Shown: piece after piece, positions 52,040 to 64,000 of the stretch
Position numbering within the stretch: position 1 is the stretch's first letter
Layout of the letters: each line of letters starts with the position of its first letter
DNA from: Phoebastria nigripes
Lineage: Eukaryota > Chordata > Aves > Procellariiformes > Diomedeidae
Assembly: GCA_035582835.1 (NCBI GenBank)
Contig: JAYKAV010000900.1
Location: 1,072,069 to 1,136,068, forward strand
Reading direction: 5' to 3'
DNA: 64,000 nt
Translations under genes and position numbers: made by a program
Notes under the pieces: generated by a model
What the model saw: the letters and a program-made list of their open reading frames with translations, nothing else
Told to the model about the DNA's origin: nothing
Database searches by the model: none

Positions 52040-55000
52040 CTATCTCATAAAGATTTATCCATATGGGAAAACACGTAATTTACCAGAACTCCAAGGAAGT
52101 ATTCATTCGTCAGACTGTAATTGTCTTTTCTTGCTTCTTTTTGCGGTATGTCTAAGCATCCTATATATCTTTTCATCCTGTTAGGTTTTCAGTACCTGGG
52201 CTGAATTTACTCGTTTTATGCACTTTTGAATTTTTAGCATTGTTCCTTCTGGTGGGTTTCCACTGTTGATAACCTTCATATTACCCTCTGTTTTTAGCAT
52301 CACATTCTATTTTTTAAGTCTCATAGTTTATGACTACGGCAGATTTTAAAGCTAGATAGCCACTGAGGAGTTTACTGAAAATTTGTCAGATTGCACTGAA
52401 CTCCTGGGGCTTTGGATTCTCAGTCCTGTGGAAATTGAGGTCCTTGCTTGTCCATCCAATTCTGTGTCCACAAGGTCATGGTAATGGCATTTCCAGAACA
52501 TTCACAAGACCTCCTCTCTACCATCAGAAAGAAGCTGTGCAAGGTCCTTCCGTACACATTGAAGAAAGCCTTCTTTTCAGTGTGTTCCAACTAAGCGCAC
52601 ATAAGAGAAACTATTTTTTTTCCTCAGAAGAGATCCAGTGGTCAGGTACAATTCTTAAGTGGTCAGTTTTCAGCAAATAATTGAATGTCATCTTGTTAAA
52701 CTGGTCTCTTCCCTTCTCTCCTACTAGTCAAGCTATTTGTTGAAGGAGGTGGGTTATCTTACCGACATCTTTCCACTTCACTTGATTTATCACTTCAACA
52801 TTTGAAAAGCACGGTAGAGCATAATTACACCCAAGAGTGTAGTTTAATATTGAAAACATTTCTTTCCTTTCCATTGCTGCAGAGGAATCAGCTTTTGCAA
52901 GACAAAGGCAATACACCTATGAGCAGTGTTTTGAAGAAAATTATTACTACAGCTCATAAAATATGAAACAAAGATAAATATAGAGTATGGAAGAGCTCCA
53001 TGAAGTCTGATTTCGCTAGCAAAAAAAGTTACATCTAAAGTATAACTAATAATCTAAAATTATATTTGTGTCATCTTTCTTTTTTTAAACTGATAGCTTT
53101 ATACTTTGGAATTTTTCATTGCTTCAGTCCACAGAAAATGCTAAAACCAGCTGGTGGATGTTTAAGTAGACAGCCTGTTAATAAGGCCTGCAGGTACAAC
53201 TGCTAATGCTGAGACCCTATTTTTCGACTGCCTCTTAGCCAAATTAGAGATTATATAACTGTGGGGCAGGTTTATGCTGCGGATGTGTCTTGGCGATGTT
53301 ATCTCAGACTGACTCCGTGCTACAGACTCTCTTGGTGCCAGCACGTTTATAATGACAAAACTATGTTTTCACCCATGTGGCTTCTTTCATTTGTGAGGGG
53401 AATAGGGGAGAGGTTTTATTATACTACTGCCAGAGGTACTTTGCTGGAACAGAAGTGATTTGTCAGTATAAGATAGCAAGCTTTTTGTAAAGGGAAGCTG
53501 TCTCCGGCAAAGACAGAGATGTCTGCATTGTAACCTGTTTGGACACTTGACATTAACACTGGCATCTTGTAATTTGTTTTGATTCACTTGCAGTCTTAAC
53601 CTTCCTCCCATCTCCTTTGAAAATTAAGAAACCATTTGAGATCAAAAGTGCTTTCCTAATGTCAGTGGAAAAGCACAATCTTTGACAAAAAAGAGAGTTA
53701 AGAGTGGAAGTGCTGCCGTGTGGGATGGGCTCACCGGGGAGAAGGGAGGTTGGACAGGGAACCTGGGCATCCCTGTGCTTCTGATGCGGTGCGGTGCATG
53801 CAGCAAACTGAGAGTCTGCCAGTAAATCCGCTAATTAAATGCCTCTACTTGCCTAAATGCTAGCTAACAGGTCGTATCTGCCACTTTCTGTTTCTTCCCC
53901 AGGGCTACTCATCAGCTACAAACTGGGACAATGCGCTGAGATCCAGGGTTCAATTTGGGGGCCCACTTCACTTGAGACACAAAGTGCATAGTGTAGTTAG
54001 TTGACCTGCATACTCATCAATATTGGAGCTATAATGAGGAAAGTGGAATTGAAGCCAAGTATTGATAGGATCAAAGCTGGGTGGGGGGGAAGGAGGGCCC
54101 TTAGGAAATTGGCTGAGTCATTCGAAGAACCAAAACAAACATGAATGTGATTGTTATCAGTCTCAAAATGGTGACCCCAAAGTAGTTAAAATGATGTAAC
54201 TGAGATTAAGAAATAATTATAAAAGATGACAGCCGATGGAGGAGTACAATCAGGGCTGGTATATTATCTTGGCTCCTTTTGTAATTGATGGTGAAACTCT
54301 CACTGACTGTAGTGGAGCAAAACATAAACAATATTGAGCATTGAATACTTGCAATTATGACAACAGAAGAGGGCCAAAGACAGATAAACACAGCATTTAC
54401 TGAGCCTAACAGGAACCCTGTGGAAATACCTGTGGGCAGAAGATACCAAATAGCAGTTGTTCTCTTTCGGAGAGGCTGATTTTATGGCTAACTGGTAATG
54501 AAGATAAGTACTTCTTCCAAAGGAAGGTACCAAAGATGCAAAGATGCCAAAACATAGAAAGTGACATTAACAGTCTCAGGGCATCAGGGCATCCGAACCA
54601 TGAAGAAATTATAATCTGCGTTTTGTCATTCTCTGCTTCTGTTTGCTATACCCTGGCAAAAATACCAATGTTTTGTTATTAAAGGAAACAGTGTGTTTAC
54701 TTTCTACACTTGAGGCTGTCTATCCCAGAACATTTTGAAGATTGTTAGTCTAAGTGCAGCAAGCATTAAGGTTATTACTGATAAAATTATAAAAGAATAT
54801 ATAGTAATGACACTGTAGTAATGAAAGAAAAATATAAAATCTATAGAAATTCTACCTACAGATTTTCTTAGTGTAACTCTTGCTTGTAGTTTCATCCTCT
54901 CAGAGCAAGTCCCATGGAAAACAACCCTGATGTGAACTTTTTGGTCATAATATCTCACCTTGCCCTTCCAACAGACACTTAGAAAGTTTTGTGGCTGAGT

Positions 55001-58000
55001 ATTGGGCATCAATCACTTCCCTCTGCACAGCAAAATTAACCCAAGTGCTGTGTGGATTTACTTGGTTGGTTTCTTCTGCTATAAATTCAGGTTCTGGGAC
55101 TCTGCCCTGTGGCAAAAAGGCAGACCTTTCCTTGGATGCAGGTAAGCACTGCTGCCAGCCAGGGCACAAGCAGGGGGTTGCCCATGGCTGGTGAGGCCAT
55201 GAGTGAGTCAGTTCAGGGCAGCGTTTTGGTGACTGCCTGCTGGAGATTTGATTTACACTGCCGGCAAGACAGTATTGTAGGAGCAACAGGGAAGGTCCTG
55301 CCTGAGCAGCTCTTCCTCTGTCGTTGCTCAACGACACAATGGGAAAATCCTCATGGTGTTTGCTTACCGACAGCCTAACCAGCTTAGCTGGCTTCATTTC
55401 AGTTTAGGCTTTAGCGGTCTCTCAAAGGTGCTAAGCTGTATTGGCTGAGCTGCACTGAGTGCAAAATAAATCCTTTTTTAGGTTTCTAGCCTGGGCCTAG
55501 ATTTGATGAGTCTGGTGCACGGGAAATAGGGATGGCCCATGTGACTTGGAACCTCTCTATTTGGGAGTGTATCAGAAGCTTTTTGTTGATGCTATATATG
55601 GAGATTTTCTAAGATGTCTTTCCCATAAACCTTTGCTGAAAATAGGATCATGGAAAGGCAGTGGCAAGGTAAAGCATGGCTCTGTTGTCTGCCTTCTCAT
55701 ATTGGCCGTGGCCTGCCCAGGATTCCTGCCCCACTTGCATGTGGTGGCCAGAGCATTACTTCCCCATCTACTTCTTTTCTCATCTTCTCACAGTGATGCA
55801 ATCCTCCATAGTAGAAGGCCACAATGAATCTGTCCATGTCCCCCTCCTGTGATACAGAAATCACAACAACCTTGCCATTTAACTCACACATTCAATGTAT
55901 TTGCTTTCATTCATACTAGTATGAAGGCTCTCTGCTCGGGCTTTAGAGCAGCCCTGCAGCTGTTTTAGCAGAAATACTGAAAAATTAAAAACCAGCCGCA
56001 CCAAATGAAAATGTTGTAGCTTATGACTTAGAAACTCAGCTTGGCACATCCACTGCTTAATTGATTTATTTTACCATTCCCTTTATAAAGGAAGAGCCAG
56101 CGCACTCTCAAGCCCACCACCGATTTTCGGTTTTCTCCGATTGCCTTGGTGCAGCTATTAAATAACCAGGCATTAGTGAGCGCTTCCGGCCTGACTCCTG
56201 GCGGAGCAGACGAATGTGAATGCGCCGAGTCTCTTTCCAGCTTGCAGCTGTTTTGTGCGGCACTGGTGTGTGCTCTAGGAACAGAAGCAGACAAAGGGTT
56301 GGCTTGTCTGCACGCCGCTGCCTTTTCTCATGTCCGGATTTGGGCAGGAGGGTGGTGGAAGGCTTTCCACACTTCTGGCTCCCATCTCCCCTTTGTGCAA
56401 GGACTCTGCTCATTTCAACTGTAGAATTAGTCACGCTGTTAAGTGTTTGTGCCAAGCTGGTGGGTTAGTGACTTTGGGGAGGTTACAGTCGTGAACCGTG
56501 GCTTGTGTTAAAGGAAATGAATGAACTGCTGGCTGGTTGCAGGCTTGAAACTGCAAAGAGAGATGCAGAGCCTGCTGGGCTGTGTTTGTTTGCCTTTGGG
56601 TGGCATTTTACCTGGTGCCAGTGTCTGGACACTCTGCTTGCTCCTCTTCCCCTGATCAAAATTTCAAATTAATTCTCACAGTGTAGGCAGTGGATTTTGT
56701 ATGACATGTTGCTTGATTTCTCCTCCCTACCTTTTACCTGCTGTTATGTTTTGGAGGAAAGATACAACTCCTTAGTACTCTCACATCTGAAATGCCTTTT
56801 GGGAAGGTTTGTCATGCCCCCTTCTTTTCCTGCTTTTAGCCCTGGACGTCAAGCCCCATCCCCATGCCACTGTAGTATATCTAACTATTTCTTCTTTTAA
56901 TTGTGGAGTGTAAAAATGCCTCTCTCTTTGCCTTTCTGTGGCCAGAATCGTGTTAAATTACATCACACTAACAGGGTGTCAGAGTGTGTAGGTGGAGCAC
57001 AGGGGAAGCCAACCTATTGCATGGTAGTGCAAGGATGACAAAGGGCCATATGGGGCTCTGGTCACACCCTGTCAATTGAAGGAGTTACCTGGCAGCTCAC
57101 AGGGGCTGGTGGCAGAAATAATCCTGTGGAACATCTTTGCAGAAACCACAGTATTATTAAAATGTGCATTTAAGTGAGTCCCAAAAGAGTCAAATGGTAA
57201 GAACAAACCAGCTGCAAAGGTTTATATTCACCTTTGATGTACAGCCCATTTGCAAATAGTCTCTGTTTCTATCTACATGTCTGTAATTACTGTGAGTCAC
57301 TCTATGTCTGATATGCAGTGCAAATTACTAGGCCAGATTAAATTTTGGAGTATCTAAAACTGAAGATTTTGATGTGTTGATTTTCACCTACATCTCTGAA
57401 GACTACAACCTTTTTTTTTTTTTTTTTAATATTCCTGATTTTCAGTATATGGTCCTGCTTGTATTATTGAAATGAAAAACTTTGGTGAAGCCTTACAGCA
57501 TATTCTAACTCTGGGGATCACAACACCATTAATCCACACATTGATTCATGTCTGATATAAGATGAACTCTTACTGGTTAGGGGAATGGACAGGAGCTGTA
57601 TGCTGGTGTTTACAACCCACTGAAGAATCTTAGCATCTGCTAGTAACAATTTTGATTTTTCTGAAGATTATCTGTGCACCATCTTCATCAGTTTCCCTTG
57701 GCCCAGGAGCTCCAGTGTTTCACTACAGATTTTTTCATCTTTTCATGCTTTTTCTAAGGTTACATGAACACTTTCTAATTTTCATGCTTTTTCAGTTCCT
57801 GGTGACACTGACANAATTTTTCTTCTAACTGGGAAATTTGGATTTGAGGTTGCATTTGAAAGCAAAATAGATACATCCTGCAGTTATTTTTTGGAATTTT
57901 GCTATCATTAAAACAACACAAAATTCAGTCTTCTGTATAAACCCAGCACTTTGAGGAAAAAGTTGTCATTCATTAGAGAAGCTTGCAGTTTGATCTAACT

Positions 58001-58179
58001 TTGAAAGTCTGCTTTTCTGTTTTATTTTAAGTTACTTTATACCGCAAGAAATCAAGCTCATGAGATTAAAAGGTTATCCTGAAGAAGTCACATTGCATGC
58101 CTGAAATCACCCGGCTGTTACAACAAGCGTTCCAAACCAGCGACAAATGACAAAATACTGCAGTAACACTCAGGCATGC

Positions 58180-58200
58180 TGACCTTGTGACCTTTGGTCT
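58180..58200 (-). promoter_or_regulatory. Composite nuclear-receptor-like site (DR2 overlapping DR1-like)
   Basis: Plus strand reads TGACCT-TG-TGACCT (58180-58193), two exact AGGTCA half sites on minus spaced by two bases (DR2). The second half site is followed by T and TGGTCT, giving an imperfect DR1. DR2 is a known retinoic acid receptor spacing and DR1 an RXR/HNF4/PPAR spacing. It is a motif match only, with no evidence of use. Confidence 0.4.
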
Positions 58201-58896
58201 TGCACTTGTTTTAGAAGCTTTCATAGTATTTCAGGATGACCTGTTTTTTTAAGATCCATCAATGGGGGCAATGTCCATTTTGTGAGCCTTAATACCATCA
58301 GCTGGTTCTCTGTTTTTGCTGAGTAACTTAATGGGAAATATTATGTCATTATGTATTAGTAGGATCTCTGCATGTTAGAGTTTGACCTACAACCAGGCTA
58401 GCAAATCCCACAGATGGAAACAAGGATTGTTAAGCAAACTTCCTGAATTTGCTAGTAGTAGGAACCAAAGAGCTGGAGATACGCCTGTGAATCTGTGTTA
58501 GGTGTGCGTCACAGAGAATCACCCTTCTTTAGGTTAGCACACTCCCTTTGCCGAATTGCTGAGCCTTGTGCATGCTCACCTCTGCAGAACAGAGAGAAGA
58601 TGCTGGTACATTTGTGAGGAGCTTCTGGTGTTGTTTAGCAATAGTGGCTTCATTCGTCAGCTCAGCAGAATTTTCCTAAATAAGATAAGAGCTTACAGGA
58701 GAAGTTCTCGTACAGGAAACGCTGCAGCTCCCAAGTATCAGCAACTAGACTAGGTTTTCAATGTAAGAACTGGGAGTTAAGACGTATGTTTTCTAGGAAG
58801 AAGATTTTGTGGTTATTTTATGAAATTAAATAGTGAGTGCTAATCACCGTACCTTTTCATGGTCACTGTAACCATAGCATTTTTTCTTGACTTTAG

Positions 58897-58938
58897 GAAC
58901 AGGCAGACTTCATGGAACTTGAAACTTTGCAAATTAAT
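58897..58938 (+). other. Exon-like segment, 42 nt, unknown gene
   Basis: A pyrimidine-rich acceptor (ttttttcttgactttag) precedes 42 bases that are open in one frame, coding EQADFMELETLQIN, followed by a strong donor gtaagt. Both ends are phase 0. It contains an internal ATG giving MELETLQIN. TMC1 is the gene expected on this side from human synteny, and its mammalian N-terminus also has a short start exon, but the match is too short to assign. Confidence 0.25.
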
Positions 58939-59644
58939 GTAAGTTGCTACTTCCTTTTTTCCCTACAAAAATTATTTAGAGTATTTTAAAAATCCATGTT
59001 TTTCAAGGTTGTCTTTGAAGTCAGGTTTTTAAAAAAATGACGCTTTCCATACAGCCACAAGCAAAGCTGACAGTAGATACATCGTAGCACAGAAACCTCT
59101 GAGAAAGAAACATGAACATTGTGAAACCTAGTGTTTAGAAGTCGGGGTTGCTGGGGCAGCCTTAGTTCAGGCACCTTGAGGTTATGCATTATGCTGCCGG
59201 CTTTAATTATGTTGTTGCATACATTTTTTTCTACTCAAAATTTTGCCTACTGTTATGCTAACATTTATTAACCTTTCAGTGTTTGACTTTCTATTGTTAA
59301 CCTTTCTCTTGCATCGGGCTTTTCTTATGGTGTGGAGGAAGCAGGAAATGTGAGGATGTAATTTCCTGGGATTTTTAAAAAGGAAGTCACCCCTTAAGAT
59401 GAAGAAGTCATCTTCTTGAGCTCTCCTCACCACCTTTCACATGGGTCCTTAGCAGAGATAAGGAATCCTAACAGTTTTCTCATCTATTTGAACTAAAGGA
59501 GTGACTGGTAGCACTAGAAACCCAAGAGACTTAAGTTTCCTAAAATGCTAAACAGCAAAACCAGAGATGTGTAAAGCAGCTTGGGCTACCGGCCTGTCTT
59601 CCTGGATGACATACAACACTCCTCCTTTTCCTTTCCTTTTCCAG

Positions 59645-59863
59645 TCTGGGAGGCTGAATATAAATGTGAAGATGCTCCAAGAAGAATCAAAGTTCCAGGC
59701 CCATAATGATGGATTAGTTTCAGTTCGTTCTGCCAGCAAACGCAGCCTTTGTTCTCGTGGCAGCTATTCATCTGCTTTTCAGTTGGATGAGAATTGCATT
59801 CAGCCTTTTCCCAGTTCCCTCTCAGGGCTCTCCAAGGGATGCTGTCTTGGGCCTCCCCTGTGA
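59645..59863 (+). other. Exon-like terminal segment, unknown gene
   Basis: A long pyrimidine tract (ccttttcctttccttttccag) ends at 59644. It is followed by a frame open for 72 codons to TGA at 59861-59863, starting SGRLNINVKMLQEESKFQ. AATAAA lies at 59972-59977, about 110 bases after the stop. The frame starts in phase 0, so it could be joined to 58897-58938 without a shift. No family is recognised; it may be a lineage-specific transcript or chance. Confidence 0.25.
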
Positions 59864-61719
59864 GGAGCTAAGCACTCACACTTTTCAGGAGCTGCTGAAC
59901 TTCTCAGAGGACCCAGACCATGTATAAATGACAAAGTATTTTTCTAATGAAAAGAATATGTTGGAGGAGAAAATAAATTAGTACTTATACAAAGCCCTTG
60001 AGACAGCCTAAGACACTGTTCTTCTTTAAGGGCAGGCATTTGAAAAGACTCAGAGGAACAATAAGAACATATTTTTAAAATCAAAATCTCATGGAAAAAG
60101 ATCTTTGGGGTTGAGAGGATGGAATACATATTTCAGCTCCACCAGCTGTAATTAAAACCGTAAGCTTCTGTTGGGATCCTATTAAAAAAAAAAATCCAGG
60201 AATCCTTATGGAAATCATTATTCGACCTCTTGGTGCACCACTGAAAGAGAGAAGAAGGCGCCAGTGTCACAAGTTGCTCCACGTGGGCAAACTCCTTTAC
60301 CCACCACGAGCTCCACTGATTTTACTAATTGTTAGGGTAATGTCTTAAAGGGAGAAACCCGGCAGCTTTGGGGAACCTCAGTGCTTGGCTTGATCTCTGC
60401 TTTATAGTTTTACCAACATAGACTTACATTGGCTGGGGATGTAGCACTAGACTGGGTCTGTCAAGCCAAGCAAATGGACTGTGCTGCAGCATGAGGAGGG
60501 GCTCTGCCCAGCCCGGTGCCTGCACTGTGCTGCTGTAGCGTGTCTGATCAGCGCATCACTCCATACACCGTGCAACAGGGCTACTCTGGTTTTCCCACGT
60601 GTGCACAGAGGTGAGGAGTGCTGGCTTCACTCCCCAAACCCNCGCTGCAGCACGGCAGGGTCCTGCACCCACATCAGCCCATCTGTGGTCCCCATTGGGG
60701 CCGTACGCGCCTGTCCCGCTGCAGCGAATTGCAGCACAGAGGCCTCATAGTGTACAAGGAGAGATGGTGTCAAACCGCGAGTGTCTGCAGAGATCCTCCA
60801 GCACTTATAAGCGGGTGCCTGCTTAAAATTGATAAGGATCTAGCTCTTTGAATGTTGAAACTGTATGGGTAAGAGATGTGCTATGAAAAGGGTGTCCTTT
60901 TTGACTATTTTAATTTTAATAATCTCTTCTTTAGTCTTCTTTTTTTTGAAAATGCATGGGCAGCCATTGTCTCAGGAAAAGAGAGACCAAGAGCAAAAGA
61001 TGCCCAGTGAAAGGGGTTTTATTTTCTTCTCTTTCTTGCCATGAAAGAGTTCATTGTTCCACCTCCACAGTTAGTTGCTGGCTGTGGAGAAAGGAGCAAA
61101 TTACTGAGTGCAGGCAGAGGAGAAGAATGGCATTGAACTGGGATGAACAGGGGTTTTCATCACGACAAGAACTGGCCAGACAAGAAATCAGTTGATTTGT
61201 GTGAGATGGCTGATGTTATATTTTAATGTTCCAGTAGTGACCATGCTATCTCTGATGCCTTTTGGAACTGTTTGTACTTTGATTTAATCTGGAATTATAG
61301 CTTTCAAACAGATTCAGTAAGCCCCTGGGGGGAACAGTTACTTGTCAGCTGTGATTTCATTTAATTAGTGCAAATGGGAAATTTGCCATTTTCCCCCTTA
61401 ATCATAGCTGACCAAGCTCTATTGAGTCTTTTTGGGGGTCTGTATTGCCTTTTGATTCTCTGGGTTCTGAGTTACATTATACTACCATATTCTTGATATG
61501 AAGTTTTATAGCAATTGCTCTTGACACAGAAAAAGATGTAATAACAGAAAACGTAAAAAATTCTCCCTTCTGCATTATATAGAGAATAAATTTATTTTCC
61601 TTTCTCTATGTACAAAAATAGCAGTGAAGAAATGTGGCTGAACAAATGAAGGCGAATTGGTATTGTTTCTTCTAGTAATTTTGACAGCACTTTCTAGATG
61701 GGAATTTTTACCAGTAAAA
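59864..61719. other. Non-coding DNA, nothing supported
   Basis: Overlapping plus-strand frames at 60481-60851 run through a locally GC-richer segment with an ambiguous base (60642) and do not resemble a protein family. No other structure is seen. Confidence 0.5.
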
Positions 61720-61856
61720 CTATATTGATCTAATTATAGTGCTATAGTTATGCTGGCATAAATTCCCATGTGAGCAGTCTTAGTCAGGAAGGAGAGTGTT
61801 CATGCAAGGATTTATGCTGATATAGCTTTACTGAGATAATTATATCAACATTGTTT
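61720..61856. repeat. Old inverted-repeat element (MITE-like)
   Basis: A left arm (about 61722-61767, ttgatctaattatag...ggcataaat) and a right arm (about 61806-61853, tttatgctgatatag...taattatatcaa) are imperfect reverse complements over some 40 bases, with a spacer of about 40 bases. The pattern fits an ancient palindromic DNA-transposon relic. Ends and target duplication could not be fixed. Confidence 0.5.
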
Positions 61857-64000
61857 GACCCATAAATTTCTCCATGTAGATAAAATGCTTAGCACAAATG
61901 CCTAGCTCAGAGACCCACACCCAGTATACAGCAAGACTTGGAGTTACCTGCAATGGAGTGCTGGAGAGTGGCTCAACTACCCACCCTTTTGTTCCACATA
62001 TCTATCAGTTCCTCTGCTGAGCTTTAACCATTAAAGCTTCTCATCATCATCTGGGAAGGCTCTTCGTCAGTGCAACAATATAGATGCTTCATGATACGTT
62101 GTTCAATACAGTATATTTTTTCCTTACAATATATGGCATTCACTGAGCAAAAACAAATTGGGAGACATCTGTAGCTAATTTTAGTCTGGAGGAGAGGAGT
62201 GGAATTTTCAGGGATGTCTGTAGGCCCAGGATATTAACAATGACATGGGCAACTTGTATTTGATGTAAATCGGTTAAAAATCTGTGGGCGGTGATGCTGT
62301 AGGCTGGATAGTTACTATGACAATATGTGCAAATAGCGTGATGGCTGATTTATGTGCAAAGTCATGATTAATTTCAAGTGGGTTTGTAGGTCTGCATTTA
62401 CATTTGACCTCCTTTTCTATTTCACAAGAACAATTTTGTGATAGAATTTGGTCTTCGTTAACTCTTAATAAATACTTTCAGTTGATTTCAGTGTTGCATG
62501 ACCAAGTCCTAGCAGCAGGGACAGCACAACAAGGAAAGATTAACTTTGTGGATCAATATTGATTGTACCTGGGGACTTTTGTGCATTTACTTAGTAGTAA
62601 CTCAAGCTGCATTGATATAAAAAGATCTGCATATAGGCAGCATATTCCCCTAGTTTAATGCAAGTGCCAGTTGCTATATTGCTGTTTTTTGTGTTTGGCT
62701 TTTCTATCATAAAATCTGAATGATGAGCAGCAGAAAATTTATATTCAAAGGGCATTAGAGCTTTCCTGGAACACTGTTGCTAAACGCTGCACAACATCTG
62801 CAAACAAATGTTTGGTAACCTCTGTGAGCACGATGAAATGAAGGAGAGAGGCTTGGGTTCGGAGGGGTTACATATGGAGGACAATCAAAAAGGCAGCAGG
62901 GCAAGGAGGCAAAACCTAAGAATTGCTGAAGAAGGAAAATTGCTATAATTGGGGAACCGGAAAAGTGTTGCAGAAGCAGATCTTGTGGATAAGTAAACTA
63001 ACAAAGCATGCTTTCTTGTTGCTCTTCTGCTTCTTCCTCTTTGGTGTCTGATGCCTTTATGTTAACCTGAAGTCCCATCAGCAGCAGGCTCTGAAAACCC
63101 TATGCNTGAGGAACAGCTGCCCATAAGAACCTGTGACTCAGAAACTCCAATAATATCTGGGAAAAAGAAGAGGCATTGTCAAGCAAAGCAACAGGTTTCT
63201 TTCATCTATATTAATAATATATTATGTGTGATTGCTTTAGGCAGCTGATACTGCTCCAGAGCATACAAGCTCAGTGGTAAGTGTATCAGATGTCCCACCT
63301 AGATGCAGAGACTACGGAGTGGACAGTCTGGGTGGAATGGACGCCATTCTGAGCTGAGGACACTACACAGGAGGCAGTGTAAGGGAGGTTATGTTTACCC
63401 TGCAGAGCAAACATCCTTTGGGGTCTACCTCCCAGGTCACGACCCTATGACCACCTAGATGAGTGGAGCTCTTGGACAGCGCTGTGATTTCATTCTGGCC
63501 TCTGTGCTTGGGTTTCCTTTGTGTGGAAAGCAGGACACAGGGGATGCTGTGGGCTGTATTTCATCCTGGCATGGCATTGCCATGCACCTCCTGCAAAGGA
63601 TCCAGGGCCCCACAATACAGTCATAGCACATACAAACCCTGCTCCCCACTGTCACATCTAGGCCTGGCTGATAGATTATAGGCGAAGAGTACTGAAGCAG
63701 CTAAGAAATATCCCTGTTGCTAAATATGAATCAGGTTTGCATTTGCATTTGCTTTAATTAGAAATATTTATCTTGTACATTGACATTGTTCCACTTAATG
63801 AACCTTTCTTTCTTTGTACCATGAGAACTGAGAGTGGAGGCAATGAGAGAGTGGAAAAACAAGTGAATCAAGGTGAAGCTGTATGGTGCAGTGCTTCAAA
63901 GGCAATAGCAAATCAGAGGTGTATACAGGCAGTCTTCATGGACCTAGACACTGGAAAGTGTTCAGCAAGCTTAGGGGCTGGCGAGATATTTCCTGCTGCT
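61857..64000. other. Non-coding DNA, one micro-exon candidate
   Basis: AT-rich sequence with short frames of no known family. At 63241-63276 a 36-base segment lies between an acceptor (gattgctttag) and a donor (gtaagt). It is open in frame and codes AADTAPEHTSSV, so it could be a micro-exon; nothing else supports it. Confidence 0.45.

Larger units (their letters stand above)
46026..58896. other. Intergenic or intronic DNA, no gene recognised
   Basis: AT-rich DNA with T runs near 47027-47043, 47420-47446 and 57412-57427 and the microsatellite at 51965-52038. Frames of up to 150 codons (for example 54945-55397 minus, 49509-49811 minus, 48502-48798 minus) have no recognised family and no clear splice context. 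A segment near 51361-51400 (acctaaatatggatttatgtacctaa) resembles an old interspersed repeat but is too short to classify. A paired AGGTCA-type site is at 58180-58200. Confidence 0.55.

Noticed and set aside
40061..64000. TMC1 coding exons expected from human synteny
   Set aside because: The acidic and Lys/Arg-rich N-terminal segments and membrane segments of TMC proteins are not visible; only short ambiguous exon-like pieces were found.
1..64000. tRNA, rRNA, CRISPR arrays or endogenous retroviral genes
   Set aside because: No cloverleaf with A and B boxes, no regular repeat-spacer array and no gag, pol or env-like frames were seen.

Overview
The window is vertebrate genomic DNA, most likely from a bird. 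It has long AT-rich non-coding stretches, GT/AG introns, one large CpG island, old CR1-type LINE debris, little other repeat content, and one gene whose protein is almost the same as mammalian ZFAND5. There is no sign of bacterial, phage or plasmid organisation: no operons, no ribosome binding sites and no dense ORFs. Isolated 'n' characters (for example near 388, 4666, 15004, 37654 and 60642) are ambiguous bases in the assembly.

The only gene I can reconstruct with confidence is ZFAND5 (ZNF216), on the minus strand. Five coding exons (35652-35502, 35081-34970, 34551-34454, 25667-25542, 25310-25162) join in frame into a 211-residue protein. It has an N-terminal A20 zinc finger, which binds ubiquitin, and a C-terminal AN1 zinc finger, separated by a Ser/Thr/Pro/Gln-rich linker. 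A 3' UTR of about 1.5 kb ends near an AATAAA at 23684-23679. The promoter lies in a CpG island at about 37.5-40.06 kb. That island holds several minus-strand splice donors that could each end an alternative 5' UTR exon. One lies downstream of a good TATA box (37904-37897), which suggests a CpG-type promoter plus a separate TATA-type promoter.

Layout. 1-23.65 kb: downstream of ZFAND5; no gene recognised; an old CR1 3' end at about 11.38-11.71 kb and small tandem duplications. 23.65-39.5 kb: ZFAND5. 40.06-64 kb: upstream of ZFAND5; a CR1 ORF2 fragment (43.86-44.87 kb, minus), a structurally complete 175-bp hAT-type MITE with a perfect 8-bp target duplication (45843-46017), simple repeats, an old inverted-repeat element (about 61.72-61.86 kb) and a few exon-like segments of unknown status between 58.9 and 63.3 kb.

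In human, ZFAND5 lies between GDA and TMC1 on 9q21, and much of human chromosome 9 corresponds to the avian Z chromosome. The flanks may therefore hold GDA 3' sequence on the left and TMC1 5' sequence on the right. I could not recognise coding exons of either gene, so this is synteny inference only. I found no undescribed multi-gene system. The points most worth checking are the dual-promoter structure of ZFAND5, the hAT MITE, the exon-like pair at 58.9/59.6 kb and a composite nuclear-receptor-like site at 58180-58200.
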